This document shows, piece by piece, positions 1-8,362 of a DNA stretch of 64,000 bases. The stretch is from positions 4,292-68,291 of the forward strand of contig NZ_AP027766.1 in assembly GCF_036503815.1 (NCBI RefSeq). The letters are read 5' to 3'. Every line of letters begins with the position of its first letter. The stretch's first letter is position 1. The notes below the pieces were generated by a model. It searched no databases. It saw nothing but the letters and a program-made list of their open reading frames with translations, and was not told where the DNA came from. The position numbers and the translations under genes were made by a program. Source of the DNA: Escherichia coli (lineage in GTDB: Bacteria; Pseudomonadota; Gammaproteobacteria; Enterobacterales; Enterobacteriaceae).

Positions 1-270
1 ATGACCATCCTGAAAAAGCCCGCCTCGCGGAAAAACCATACCAACGTGCTAATGCATATCCAGGGCTATTTCCGTAACCAGCTGAACAGCCGCCAGCGCG
101 TCGAGCTGCGCGATGTGATCCTGCACTATCGCGACGGGCTGCTACCCATCCTCGCGCCGTTGACGCTACTGAAACACTACATGGCCGAATACCCTGACCG
201 GTATCTGATGACGCAAAACTACTTTGATCCCTATCCTGATGATTTGGGTCTGCGTCTGGCAGTAACCTGA
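1..270 (+). pseudogene. YbgA/DUF1722 family protein, C-terminal part
   Basis: The frame is open from the first base and gives 89 residues ending in a Tyr-Pro-Asp-Asp-Leu-Gly-Leu-Arg tail. The HTNVLMHIQGYF stretch and the following Arg-rich helix resemble the DUF1722 domain of E. coli YbgA (about 169 residues, sometimes fused to DUF523). The N-terminal half is missing, either because the window starts inside the gene or because the gene is broken. Function of the family is unknown, with a proposed link to photolyase and thiol chemistry. It looks like captured chromosomal DNA rather than plasmid backbone. The family call is from memory of the domain. Confidence 0.6.
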
Positions 271-326
271 CGATAAAAATGCGAAGGCCCGTTTGACCCA
301 CAGAGGCCCAAAGCAGTACCCCGTTT

Positions 327-356
327 AGACGACACCCTCACTGTCGTCTCTTTTTT
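327..356 (+). terminator. Rho-independent terminator
   Basis: An 8-bp stem (AGACGACA / TGTCGTCT) with a 7-nt loop is followed by TCTTTTTT. It lies 57 bp after the YbgA-like stop and before the ATPase gene, so it probably ends the upstream transcript. Confidence 0.75.
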
Positions 357-415
357 GCATTCCACACAAAAGACTGTAATTATGTACAGGATTGTAACGC
401 AAAAAGGGACTGCCT

Positions 416-1504
416 GTGATCACCACCCTGCACATTCAAAACTACCGCTCGATTCGCGAAATGTCGCTGGAGCTGGAACAGCTCAACATCGTCTTTGGCC
501 CAAACGGCACCGGAAAATCCAATATCTACAAGGCGATCCACCTGATGCACAGCGCCGCACAGGGGCAGTTTTCGCAGGCACTGGCGAACGAGGGTGGGAT
601 TTTAAAAGTGTTCTGGGCAGGCAAAACCCGCAGCGACCAGCTGCGGCGGATGAATTTGGCCGTTGAAACCGAAACCTACGAATACGAGCTGCAGGTAGGC
701 TTTGTCGAAAAACTGCCTTACCCCTCACAGTTTCAACTCGATCCGGTGATCAAAGAAGAGTCCATCTGGCTGAGTGGTCAATACCGCCGCCCGTCGTCAC
801 AGCTGATGAAGCGTAAAAATCAGGCCGTATTTCTGAACAACGTGCATCACGAGAAAGTCACCCACAGCGGCACGCTGTATGAGAACGAATCGGTGTTCGG
901 CCAGCTTGGCGAGCCGCATCTTTACCCGGAAGTGTCGCAGATGCGCGAGTCGCTGCGTAACTGGCGCTTTTATCAGGAGTTTTCTGTATCAATCGGCTCG
1001 GCCATGCGCGCGCCTCAGGTCGGTTTCCGCTCCCCAGTGCTGGCCAGCGACGGCGCAAACCTGGCGGCGGCGTTTCAGACCATCGTGGAAATTGGCGACG
1101 AGCTGCTGCTGATGCGCATCCTCGACCAGGCCTTCCCCGGCTGCGTGTTTTACAGCGACAACACCGGCGGACGCTTCCGGATGATGATGCAGCGTGAAGG
1201 GCTAAGCAGACCGCTGGAGCCGGCGGAATTCTCCGACGGCACTCTGCGTTTTCTGTGCCTGGCGGTGGCGCTATTAAGCCCGCGTCCACCGGCCTTTATC
1301 GCCCTCAACGAACCGGAAAACAGCCTGCATCCGCAGATGCTGCCCGCGCTGGCGAGCTTAATCGCCGAGGCCAGCCGCTACTCGCAAATTTGGCTGACCA
1401 GCCACTCGCCGGAACTGGCGAATTTAATTGAGAAACAGAGATCGTTTTCGCTGTATCAGCTGTCGATGGTGGAAGGAGAAACGAAGGTGGAGAGGCTGGG
1501 GTAG
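416..1504 (+). CDS. AAA family ATPase (RecF/ABC-like)
   Basis: This 362-residue protein starts with GTG. Near residues 1-40 it has the RecF/SMC-like N-terminus (ITTLHIQNYRSI) and a Walker A of type GPNGTGKSN. A signature-like SDGTLRFL segment follows around residue 275, then a Walker B-like FIALNEPENSLHP (glutamate next to Asn-Glu-Pro) and an H-loop WLTSHSPEL. This is the layout of single-chain AAA_21-type ATPases found alone or in defence modules such as OLD and Gabija-like systems. No nuclease or reverse transcriptase partner is visible next to it, and the downstream side is cut by IS26, so a former partner could have been deleted. The role cannot be assigned. Confidence 0.7.
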   Translation: MITTLHIQNYRSIREMSLELEQLNIVFGPNGTGKSNIYKAIHLMHSAAQGQFSQALANEGGILKVFWAGKTRSDQLRRMNLAVETETYEYELQVGFVEKLPYPSQFQLDPVIKEESIWLSGQYRRPSSQLMKRKNQAVFLNNVHHEKVTHSGTLYENESVFGQLGEPHLYPEVSQMRESLRNWRFYQEFSVSIGSAMRAPQVGFRSPVLASDGANLAAAFQTIVEIGDELLLMRILDQAFPGCVFYSDNTGGRFRMMMQREGLSRPLEPAEFSDGTLRFLCLAVALLSPRPPAFIALNEPENSLHPQMLPALASLIAEASRYSQIWLTSHSPELANLIEKQRSFSLYQLSMVEGETKVERLG

Positions 1505-1514
1505 TCTCCCAGAG

Positions 1515-2334
1515 GGCACTGTTGCAAAGTTAGCGATGAGGCAGCCTTTTGTCTTATTCAAAGGCCTTACATTTCAAAAACTCTGCTTACCAGGCGTATT
1601 TCGCCCAGGGGATCACCATAATAAAATGCTGAGGCCTGGCCTTTGCGTAGTGCACGCATCACCTCAATACCTTTGATGGTGGCGTAAGCCGTCTTCATGG
1701 ATTTAAATCCCAGCGTGGCGCCGATTATCCGTTTCAGTTTGCCATGATCGCATTCAATCACGTTGTTCCGGTACTTAATCTGTCGGTGTTCAACGTCAGA
1801 CGGGCACCGGCCTTCGCGTTTGAGCAGAGCAAGCGCGCGACCATAGGCGGGCGCTTTATCCGTGTTGATGAATCGCGGGATCTGCCACTTCTTCACGTTG
1901 TTGAGGATTTTACCCAGAAACCGGTATGCAGCTTTGCTGTTACGACGGGAGGAGAGATAAAAATCGACAGTGCGGCCCCGGCTGTCGACGGCCCGGTACA
2001 GATACGCCCAGCGGCCATTGACCTTCACGTAGGTTTCATCCATGTGCCACGGGCAAAGATCGGAAGGGTTACGCCAGTACCAGCGCAGCCGTTTTTCCAT
2101 TTCAGGCGCATAACGCTGAACCCAGCGGTAAATCGTGGAGTGATCGACATTCACTCCGCGTTCAGCCAGCATCTCCTGCAGCTCACGGTAACTGATGCCG
2201 TATTTGCAGTACCAGCGTACGGCCCACAGAATGATGTCACGCTGAAAATGCCGGCCTTTGAATGGGTTCATGTGCAGCTCCATCAGCAAAAGGGGATGAT
2301 AAGTTTATCACCACCGACTATTTGCAACAGTGCC
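1515..2334 (-). mobile_element. IS26: IS26 copy A
   Basis: The element is exactly 820 bp and bounded by the 14-bp repeats GGCACTGTTGCAAA / TTTGCAACAGTGCC. The 8 bp on each side (TCCCAGAG on the left, GTTTTGAC on the right) do not match, so the original target duplication has been lost through deletion or replicon fusion. It truncates repA on its right. Confidence 0.97.
1567..2271 (-). CDS. tnpA: IS26 transposase (copy A)
   Basis: IS6-family DDE transposase of 234 residues, starting at MNPFKGRHF; an upstream in-frame Met six residues earlier is not the usual start. It has an N-terminal helix-turn-helix and a DDE catalytic core (HMDETYVKVNG, then INTDKAPAY). It differs from the other two copies here at one residue near the C-terminus: Ile (codon read from TAT-rich strand) replaces Met in the GDPLGEMRLV segment, residue 225. 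This enzyme forms cointegrates and drives the IS26-bounded rearrangements of the region. The substitution lies outside the catalytic triad and its effect is unknown. Confidence 0.96.
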   Translation of the reverse strand: MNPFKGRHFQRDIILWAVRWYCKYGISYRELQEMLAERGVNVDHSTIYRWVQRYAPEMEKRLRWYWRNPSDLCPWHMDETYVKVNGRWAYLYRAVDSRGRTVDFYLSSRRNSKAAYRFLGKILNNVKKWQIPRFINTDKAPAYGRALALLKREGRCPSDVEHRQIKYRNNVIECDHGKLKRIIGATLGFKSMKTAYATIKGIEVMRALRKGQASAFYYGDPLGEIRLVSRVFEM

Positions 2335-2750
2335 GTTTTGACTGCGTCGCGCGCCCCTGGCTAACAGAGGCTGGCAGCCGATCAGCTCGTGGTATCTGGG
2401 AAATCGAATTTAACCATAAACTCCTGCGGTACATTTACGGCCTGACGAACCAGTTCACCACCTACTCGCTCCGCGATTGTGGCAGTCTTCGAAATCCACG
2501 GACGATCCGCCTTTATGAAAGTCTTGCTCAATTCAAATCTTCAGGCTTATGGGTTACTACTCATGCTTGGTTAAATGACCGTTTCCTTTTGCCGGAATCC
2601 CAACAGAAGAACTTGGCAGAGTTGAAACGATCTTTCCTTGATCCTGCACTCAAGCAGATAAATGAGAAAACACCTTTACTTGCTAAGTATAGTATTGATG
2701 ATTCAGGAAAATTTCTGTTCTCAATAATTGATAAGCAAAATCCCGTCTGA
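2335..2750 (+). pseudogene. repA: IncN-type RepA, C-terminal fragment
   Basis: An open frame runs out of the IS26 end and codes for about 138 residues (RFDCVARPWL through FSIIDKQNPV). It includes the winged-helix type segment YIYGLTNQFTTYSL and Arg-Leu-Tyr-Glu, as in the Rep_3 family of iteron-binding initiators. The N-terminal winged helix and the promoter were removed by IS26 copy A. The 37-bp iterons directly downstream match what is known of IncN plasmids (R46, pCU1), where repA is followed by 37-bp repeats. It cannot make a full initiator. The IncN assignment is from recall of that arrangement. Confidence 0.75.
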
Positions 2751-2818
2751 CATAAATCAGCACACATGAGCCTGTCATTTGACAAATTTTTGTCATGAAG
2801 ATGGGCGAATTTCCACAC

Positions 2819-3930
2819 AGCACCGGCGCCCGGCAAGGTGGGCGGATTCCCACACGGCACCGGCGCCCGGCAAGGTGGGCGGATTCCCACACGGCACCGG
2901 CGCCCGGCAAGGTGGGCGGATTCCCACACGGCTCCGGCGCCCGGCAAGGTGGGCGGATTCCCACACGGCACCGGCGCCCGGCAAGGTGGGCGGATTCCCA
3001 CACGGCTCCGGCGCCCGGAAAGGGTGGGCGGATTTCCACACAGCACCGGCGCCCGGCAAGGTGGGCGGATTCCCACACGGCACCGGCGCCCGGCAAGGTG
3101 GGCGGATTCCCACACAGCACCGGCGCCCGGCAAGGTGGGCGGATTCCCACACGGCACCGGCGCCCGGCAAGGTGGGCGGATTCCCACACGGCTCCGGCGC
3201 CCGGAAAGGGTGGGCGGATTTCCACACAGCACCGGCGCCCGGCAAGGTGGGCGGATTCCCACACGGCACCGGCGCCCGGCAAGGTGGGCGGATTCCCACA
3301 CAGCACCGGCGCCCGGCAAGGTGGGCGGATTCCCACACGGCACCGGCGCCCGGCAAGGTGGGCGGATTCCCACACGGCTCCGGCGCCCGGAAAGGGTGGG
3401 CGGATTTCCACACAGCACCGGCGCCCGGCAAGGTGGGCGGATTCCCACACGGCACCGGCGCCCGGAAAGGGTGGGCGGATTTCCACACAGCACCGGCGCC
3501 CGGCAAGGTGGGCGGATTTCCACACGGCACCGGCGCCCGGCAAGGTGGGGGGATTCCCACACGGCACCGGCGCCCGGCAAGGTGGGCGGATTCCCACACG
3601 GCACCGGCGCCCGGCAAGGTGGGCGGATTCCCACACAGCACCGGCGCCCGGCAAGGTGGGCGGATTCCCACACAGCACCGGCGCCCGGCAAGGTGGGCGG
3701 ATTCCCACACGGCACCGGCGCCCGGCAAGGTGGGCGGATTTCCACACGGCACCGGCACCCGGCAAGGTGGGCGGATTCCCACACGGCACCGGCGCCCGGC
3801 AAGGTGGGCGGATTTCCACACAGCACCGGCGCCCGGCAAGGTGGGTGGATTCCCACACGGCACCGGCGCCCGGTAAGGTGGGCGGATTTCCACACGACAG
3901 CGGCGCCCGGCAAGATGGGCGGATTCCCAT
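2819..3930. repeat. 37-bp tandem iteron array, 30 units
   Basis: I count 30 direct units of about 37 bp sharing the core CGGCGCCCGGCAAGGTGGGC followed by GGATTCCCACAC. Some units carry GGAAAGGGTGGGC and are 38 bp. One unit has GGCACCCGG and the last is degenerate (CAAGATGGGC). The array begins about 70 bp after the repA fragment, as expected for an IncN-type iteron cluster. Several long frames across it, on both strands, are only the consequence of a stop-free repeat and code for nothing recognisable. The origin is probably non-functional because its initiator is truncated. Confidence 0.85.
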
Positions 3931-4297
3931 ATCGACATGTATGTAGCTTGTGTTATCCGTGGATTGTGCAGCTCAGCGGGTCGCTGGTCGTATGGCGTAG
4001 TGTCCCCCGTAACCGGCCGCGTGCGGCCGCTAACTCGCAGTACGGCGCCGCGACCCGAAGGCGGGCCGCCGTTCCCGCGCGCAGGCGCGCGGCGCCCACT
4101 GCGCACCCCCGTGGGGGACATACGGCAGCTGTGTGGCGGTGAGCGGGATTAGGGCTTTGCAGGGAGGGGGCTGGGTCGGGCGATACGTTCAGCATTGCGG
4201 TTTCCGGCGATTTGCGGCCGGTGCCCGTTTAACTCCGGCGTGGTCGCCTTCCATGCCCTGACGGCATAAGAAAATAAAACCGCCATGCTGCGGTCAT
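3931..4297. other. GC-rich spacer without gene
   Basis: About 370 bp between the iterons and the cut recombinase. It contains GC-rich dyads (for example around the GCGCGCAGGCGCGCGG run near 4075-4095) but no frame with recognisable coding character. It may be the rest of the IncN origin region. No further feature is supported. Confidence 0.4.
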
Positions 4298-4551
4298 TCA
4301 TGATTTTGTGGTGTAGCGATAAATAGTCATGCGAGAAACGTTGAAGCGCTTAGCAACTGCACCAACTGTCATTTCAGGATCAGCAAGTAAGATTCTAATT
4401 TGTTTAACATCTTCTTCAGAAAGTGACGGTTTTCTCCCTCCCACACGGCCCCTTGCGCGTGCAGCTGCAAGGCCTGAGCGCGTTCTTTCAATATTGCGGT
4501 TGCGTTCAAAGCTAGAGAATATCGCCATCAGATGAGTATAGATTTCCCCTA
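4298..4551 (-). pseudogene. Serine recombinase, C-terminal fragment
   Basis: The remaining 84 residues include the E-helix region (MAIFSSFERNRNIERTRSGL), the ARGRVGGRKP hinge and a C-terminal helix-turn-helix ending VSRMTIYRYTTKS, as in Tn3/Hin-type resolvases. The catalytic N-terminal domain, with the active serine, was removed where IS26 copy B begins at 4552. In IncN plasmids a resolvase gene lies near this part of the replicon, so this may be its remnant. The protein has no catalytic residue left. Confidence 0.8.
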
Positions 4552-5371
4552 GGCACTGTTGCAAATAGTCGGTGGTGATAAACTTATCATCCCCTTTTGC
4601 TGATGGAGCTGCACATGAACCCATTCAAAGGCCGGCATTTTCAGCGTGACATCATTCTGTGGGCCGTACGCTGGTACTGCAAATACGGCATCAGTTACCG
4701 TGAGCTGCAGGAGATGCTGGCTGAACGCGGAGTGAATGTCGATCACTCCACGATTTACCGCTGGGTTCAGCGTTATGCGCCTGAAATGGAAAAACGGCTG
4801 CGCTGGTACTGGCGTAACCCTTCCGATCTTTGCCCGTGGCACATGGATGAAACCTACGTGAAGGTCAATGGCCGCTGGGCGTATCTGTACCGGGCCGTCG
4901 ACAGCCGGGGCCGCACTGTCGATTTTTATCTCTCCTCCCGTCGTAACAGCAAAGCTGCATACCGGTTTCTGGGTAAAATCCTCAACAACGTGAAGAAGTG
5001 GCAGATCCCGCGATTCATCAACACGGATAAAGCGCCCGCCTATGGTCGCGCGCTTGCTCTGCTCAAACGCGAAGGCCGGTGCCCGTCTGACGTTGAACAC
5101 CGACAGATTAAGTACCGGAACAACGTGATTGAATGCGATCATGGCAAACTGAAACGGATAATCGGCGCCACGCTGGGATTTAAATCCATGAAGACGGCTT
5201 ACGCCACCATCAAAGGTATTGAGGTGATGCGTGCACTACGCAAAGGCCAGGCCTCAGCATTTTATTATGGTGATCCCCTGGGCGAAATGCGCCTGGTAAG
5301 CAGAGTTTTTGAAATGTAAGGCCTTTGAATAAGACAAAAGGCTGCCTCATCGCTAACTTTGCAACAGTGCC
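4552..5371 (+). mobile_element. IS26: IS26 copy B
   Basis: 820 bp between perfect 14-bp terminal repeats, in inverted orientation to copies A and C. Flanking octamers TTCCCCTA and AGTTTTCG differ, so there is no target duplication. Its left side cuts the recombinase fragment; its right side abuts a ColE1-like sequence. Confidence 0.97.
4615..5319 (+). CDS. tnpA: IS26 transposase (copy B)
   Basis: Intact 234-residue IS6-family transposase with Met at residue 225, as in copy C. Starting at MNPFKGRHF it has the helix-turn-helix, the DETYVKV and NTDKAP aspartates and the C-terminal catalytic Glu region (ECDHGKLKR). It is the copy nearest the blaLAP-qnrS1 segment. With copy C it forms an inverted pair around 5.4-20.8 kb. 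Such a pair can produce inversions and cointegrates, while deletions proceed from either copy alone. Confidence 0.96.
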   Translation: MNPFKGRHFQRDIILWAVRWYCKYGISYRELQEMLAERGVNVDHSTIYRWVQRYAPEMEKRLRWYWRNPSDLCPWHMDETYVKVNGRWAYLYRAVDSRGRTVDFYLSSRRNSKAAYRFLGKILNNVKKWQIPRFINTDKAPAYGRALALLKREGRCPSDVEHRQIKYRNNVIECDHGKLKRIIGATLGFKSMKTAYATIKGIEVMRALRKGQASAFYYGDPLGEMRLVSRVFEM

Positions 5372-5643
5372 AGTTTTCGTTCCACTGAGCGTCAGACCCC
5401 TGTTAAAAGCAGCTCACGGGGAACGCGTCAGTCCGGCTTCATAACGGGTCGGCTGGCAGCATCTGACTCAGCAAAAGACCGGGCGCTGTGAGCGGAAATA
5501 TGGCCGGTTTTCGCCAGAACCCGGTTCCACGCAGAATTACACCTGCACTGAATATACCGCTTCTGGCGTCGATTTTTTCTGCTCCCCTGCAGCATGAGGC
5601 TCTGTAAGGCAGCCTGCTGCAAGGGGAGCAGACTCCAGCGAAA
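5372..5643. other. ColE1-like sequence junction and PBP upstream region
   Basis: Directly after IS26 copy B come 29 bases (AGTTTTCGTTCCACTGAGCG and then TCAGACCCC) that I recognise as sequence flanking ColE1/pBR322-type origins. Similarity stops at 5400. The rest is non-coding and holds an imperfect dyad around 5585-5630 (CTCCCCTGCAGCA / TGCTGCAAGGGGAG) just before the PBP gene. That dyad could be an attenuator or operator. The ColE1 match is from memory. Confidence 0.55.
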
Positions 5644-7392
5644 ATGATAAAAAACTCCGCGATGAAAAATAAACAAAGTATTCGCCCGTCATCACCTGAG
5701 AAGGGATTCAGCAACGTCAGATATAATATTCTTCTTGCCGGTATCGCATTAATCTTTATCGTGCTGGTTGCCAGGCTCACCGGACTTCAGCTTTTTGACC
5801 ACGCTGTCCTGGAAAATGCGGCTGACCGTCGATCCGTACGGACACTTGCACTGCCAGCACAGCGCGGAACCCTGACCGATCGTTACGGCGTTGTTCTCGC
5901 CATGAGCGTGCCGGCACGTGACATCATTGCTGATCCAAAACGCATCGCTGCCGCTCATCCGGACTTCGCGGAAGCCAGATGGGCTTTTCTGGCCGACTTG
6001 CTGGATATCACGCCTGAGGAACTTCGCAGAACTATTCAAGATAATTCGGACAAGGAATTCCTGTTTCTGAAGAAAAAGTCGCCCCTGTCATTGTCCAGGG
6101 CCGTGTCACAGCTGCATCTGCCGGGCATAAGTCAGAAATACAATGAAAATCGCTACTATCCGCTGGGTGAGGCATCAGCCTCGCTCATTGGTGTGACCGG
6201 TGCCGAAAATAGAGGGCTGAGTGGTATTGAGCAGAGCTTTAACACCGTTCTGAGAAAGGACTTCGGGGTGAAAAAAATACGCAAAAACGCCAGGGGGGGC
6301 GTCATCAGCGTGATCCAGTATGACGCTCCGGAAACTGCACCGGCGATCAGGCTGAGTATTGACAGTGTGCTTCAGTATATTGTTTACAGCCGGTTAAGGG
6401 AGGGGGTCGAGCAACATCACGCCCAGTCAGGCGCTGCGGTGCTTGTCAGCGTAAACACCGGCGAAATTCTGGCTATGGCATCCTATCCGTCGTTTAATCC
6501 CAACCGTTTTTCCGGTGCCACTTCCGCTGAAATGCGTAACGTGGCGATTAATGACAGCTTTGAGCCGGGTTCAACGGTTAAACCCTTCGTCATTCTTGAA
6601 GGCCTGCGCCGCCATATTATCAGCAGCAGCACGCTTCTTGACACAAGGCCGTTCAGGGTTGACGGCCATCTTATCCGGGACGTGGGATACTGGCCGGCGC
6701 TGACGCCGACCGGCATACTTCAGAAATCCAGTGATACCGGAGTTTCACATATTGCCCTGGCGATGCCTTCGGATGCGCTGGTAAAAACGTATTCATCCTT
6801 CGGGCTGGGAAAACCGACAGGGCTGGGCCTTCCCGGTGAAAGTACTGGTTACTTTCCGTTCAGTCGCCATCGATGGGCTGATATTGAGCGCGCCACCTTC
6901 GCTTTTGGCTACGGCCTCCGGGTAACCCCGCTCCAGTTAGCCAGAGCCTATGCCACTCTCGGGGCCTGTGGCGTTTATCATCCGTTATCCGTTACACGGT
7001 TATCCGCGCCGGTGTACGGTGAGCAGGTGGCGGACCCGAAGCTTGCCGATGCTGTAATCAGAATGATGGAAAGTGATGTGTTACCCGGCGGAAGTGGCGT
7101 AAGGGCAGCTGTACCGGGCTACCGTCTGGCAATAAAAACCGGAACCGCAGAGAAGTTAGGTGCCGGTGGAAAATATGACGGGGGGCATATTACCTATACG
7201 GCAGGCGTCGCGCCGGCGAGCCGTCCTGAAGTGGCACTGGTTGTGGTTATTAACAATCCCAAAGCGGGACAGCATTTTGGTGGCTCAGTGGCGGCGCCTG
7301 TCTTCGGCCAGATTATCGGTCCGGTGCTTACCCGGCTGAAGATTGCACCGGATGCTTTACGTGCTCCGGTGGTACACCGACAGTCCGGCTGA
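5644..7392 (+). CDS. PBP3/FtsI-like penicillin-binding transpeptidase
   Basis: 582 residues: a membrane anchor near residues 25-45 (NILLAGIALIFIVLVARLTG), an RGTLTDRYG motif at the start of the class B PBP dimerisation domain, and a transpeptidase domain. Active-site motifs are STVK with Ser310, an SxN-type motif that reads SSD (Ser362-Ser363-Asp364) rather than SSN, and KTG at 498-500. Long stretches follow E. coli FtsI (RATFAFGYGLRVTPLQLARA; YTAGVAPASRPEVALVVVIN). It should make septal peptidoglycan cross-links at the inner membrane. Being a second, mobile FtsI 65 bp upstream of a class A beta-lactamase, it may provide a target of altered affinity. A start at Met7 is possible; neither start has a strong Shine-Dalgarno sequence. 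Confidence 0.85.
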   Translation: MIKNSAMKNKQSIRPSSPEKGFSNVRYNILLAGIALIFIVLVARLTGLQLFDHAVLENAADRRSVRTLALPAQRGTLTDRYGVVLAMSVPARDIIADPKRIAAAHPDFAEARWAFLADLLDITPEELRRTIQDNSDKEFLFLKKKSPLSLSRAVSQLHLPGISQKYNENRYYPLGEASASLIGVTGAENRGLSGIEQSFNTVLRKDFGVKKIRKNARGGVISVIQYDAPETAPAIRLSIDSVLQYIVYSRLREGVEQHHAQSGAAVLVSVNTGEILAMASYPSFNPNRFSGATSAEMRNVAINDSFEPGSTVKPFVILEGLRRHIISSSTLLDTRPFRVDGHLIRDVGYWPALTPTGILQKSSDTGVSHIALAMPSDALVKTYSSFGLGKPTGLGLPGESTGYFPFSRHRWADIERATFAFGYGLRVTPLQLARAYATLGACGVYHPLSVTRLSAPVYGEQVADPKLADAVIRMMESDVLPGGSGVRAAVPGYRLAIKTGTAEKLGAGGKYDGGHITYTAGVAPASRPEVALVVVINNPKAGQHFGGSVAAPVFGQIIGPVLTRLKIAPDALRAPVVHRQSG

Positions 7393-7456
7393 ACAGAGCC
7401 TGTTTACTCATTATTTATCTATTATTACTTAACTTAATTTTAAAAAGGATATTAAT

Positions 7457-8314
7457 ATGAAAAAGATCCGCCTTATTATAATCTCTTTACTGGCTGGAAT
7501 GTGTACTCCAGCATTATCTACACCAGTCAATGTTACTGATACAATACAAAGCACAGAAGACCATATCAAAGGTCGGGTTGGTTTTACTGAAATAGACTTT
7601 TTATCCGGGAAGGTTCTGAGTAGTCATCGCCGTGAAGAACGTTTTCCTATGATGAGCACATTCAAAGTTTTGTTATGTGGAGCAATATTAGTACGTGTTG
7701 ATAAAGGGCTTGAACAACTTGAACGCCGAATTACCTATAATAAGCATGACCTGGACGACTATTCTCCACTAACCAGTCAGCACATTGCAGATGGAATGAC
7801 GGTTTCTGAGTTATGCAATGCTGCCATTACCACCAGTGATAACACTGCTGCAAATTTATTGCTATCAACTATTGGCGGGCCGGAGGGATTAACTCATTTT
7901 CTGCGTAGCACTGGTGATAGTTATACAAGGCTTGATCGACACGAACCCAGCCTTAATGAGGCGAAGCCTGGCGATGAGCGTGATACCACCACTCCGGCAG
8001 CGATGGCTCAAACGCTACAAAAATTGTTAAACGAAAGTGTACTTACAGAAAAATCTCGAAAAAAATTAATAAGCTGGATGCAGGAAGATAAAGTCGGCGG
8101 GCCTCTGTTCCGCTCTGTACTGCCAGCTGGCTGGATGATAGCGGATAAAACAGGAGCAGGTGATCACGGATCTCGGGGCATCGTTGCACTGTTGGGCCCC
8201 GGAGGCAAGCCATCTCGTATAGTAGTCCTGTATATTACAAATACTCATTCATCTATGAATGAACTCAACGAGCATATTGCAGGGATCGGAGATTCAGTAA
8301 TTAAGAACTGGTAA
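7457..8314 (+). CDS. blaLAP: Class A beta-lactamase, LAP type
   Basis: 285 residues with a signal peptide (to about residue 22). Active-site motifs are STFK with the nucleophile at residue 67 (Ambler Ser70), SDN in TTSDNTAAN, the omega-loop EPSLNEA with the general base, and KTG in ADKTGAG. It hydrolyses penicillins and early cephalosporins in the periplasm. Sequence and linkage to qnrS1 and ISEcl2 match the LAP family known from Enterobacter and Klebsiella plasmids. I would guess LAP-2 from that context but cannot decide the allele by eye. A good ribosome site (AAAAAGGAT) precedes the ATG by 6-7 nt. The PBP gene upstream is in the same direction with a 64-bp gap, so they may be co-transcribed. 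Confidence 0.92.
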   Translation: MKKIRLIIISLLAGMCTPALSTPVNVTDTIQSTEDHIKGRVGFTEIDFLSGKVLSSHRREERFPMMSTFKVLLCGAILVRVDKGLEQLERRITYNKHDLDDYSPLTSQHIADGMTVSELCNAAITTSDNTAANLLLSTIGGPEGLTHFLRSTGDSYTRLDRHEPSLNEAKPGDERDTTTPAAMAQTLQKLLNESVLTEKSRKKLISWMQEDKVGGPLFRSVLPAGWMIADKTGAGDHGSRGIVALLGPGGKPSRIVVLYITNTHSSMNELNEHIAGIGDSVIKNW

Positions 8315-8362
8315 TATATTTACAGTGGATTTGACCCTATATATCCAGACGTTTTTGCTCTC

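Noticed and set aside
1744..2364. Rightward frame of 206 residues opposite IS26 tnpA (also at 4549-5142 and 21022-21810)
   Set aside because: Antisense shadow of the transposase, repeated in every IS26 copy; the codon pattern belongs to the other strand.
2819..3930. CRISPR array
   Set aside because: Units are contiguous with no unique spacers and there are no cas genes; this is an iteron array.
2561..4142. Several frames of 360-450 codons on both strands across the 37-bp repeats
   Set aside because: A stop-free repeat of 37 bp, whose length is not a multiple of three, is open in several frames at once. The proteins are only shifted versions of one another, with no start signal or family resemblance.
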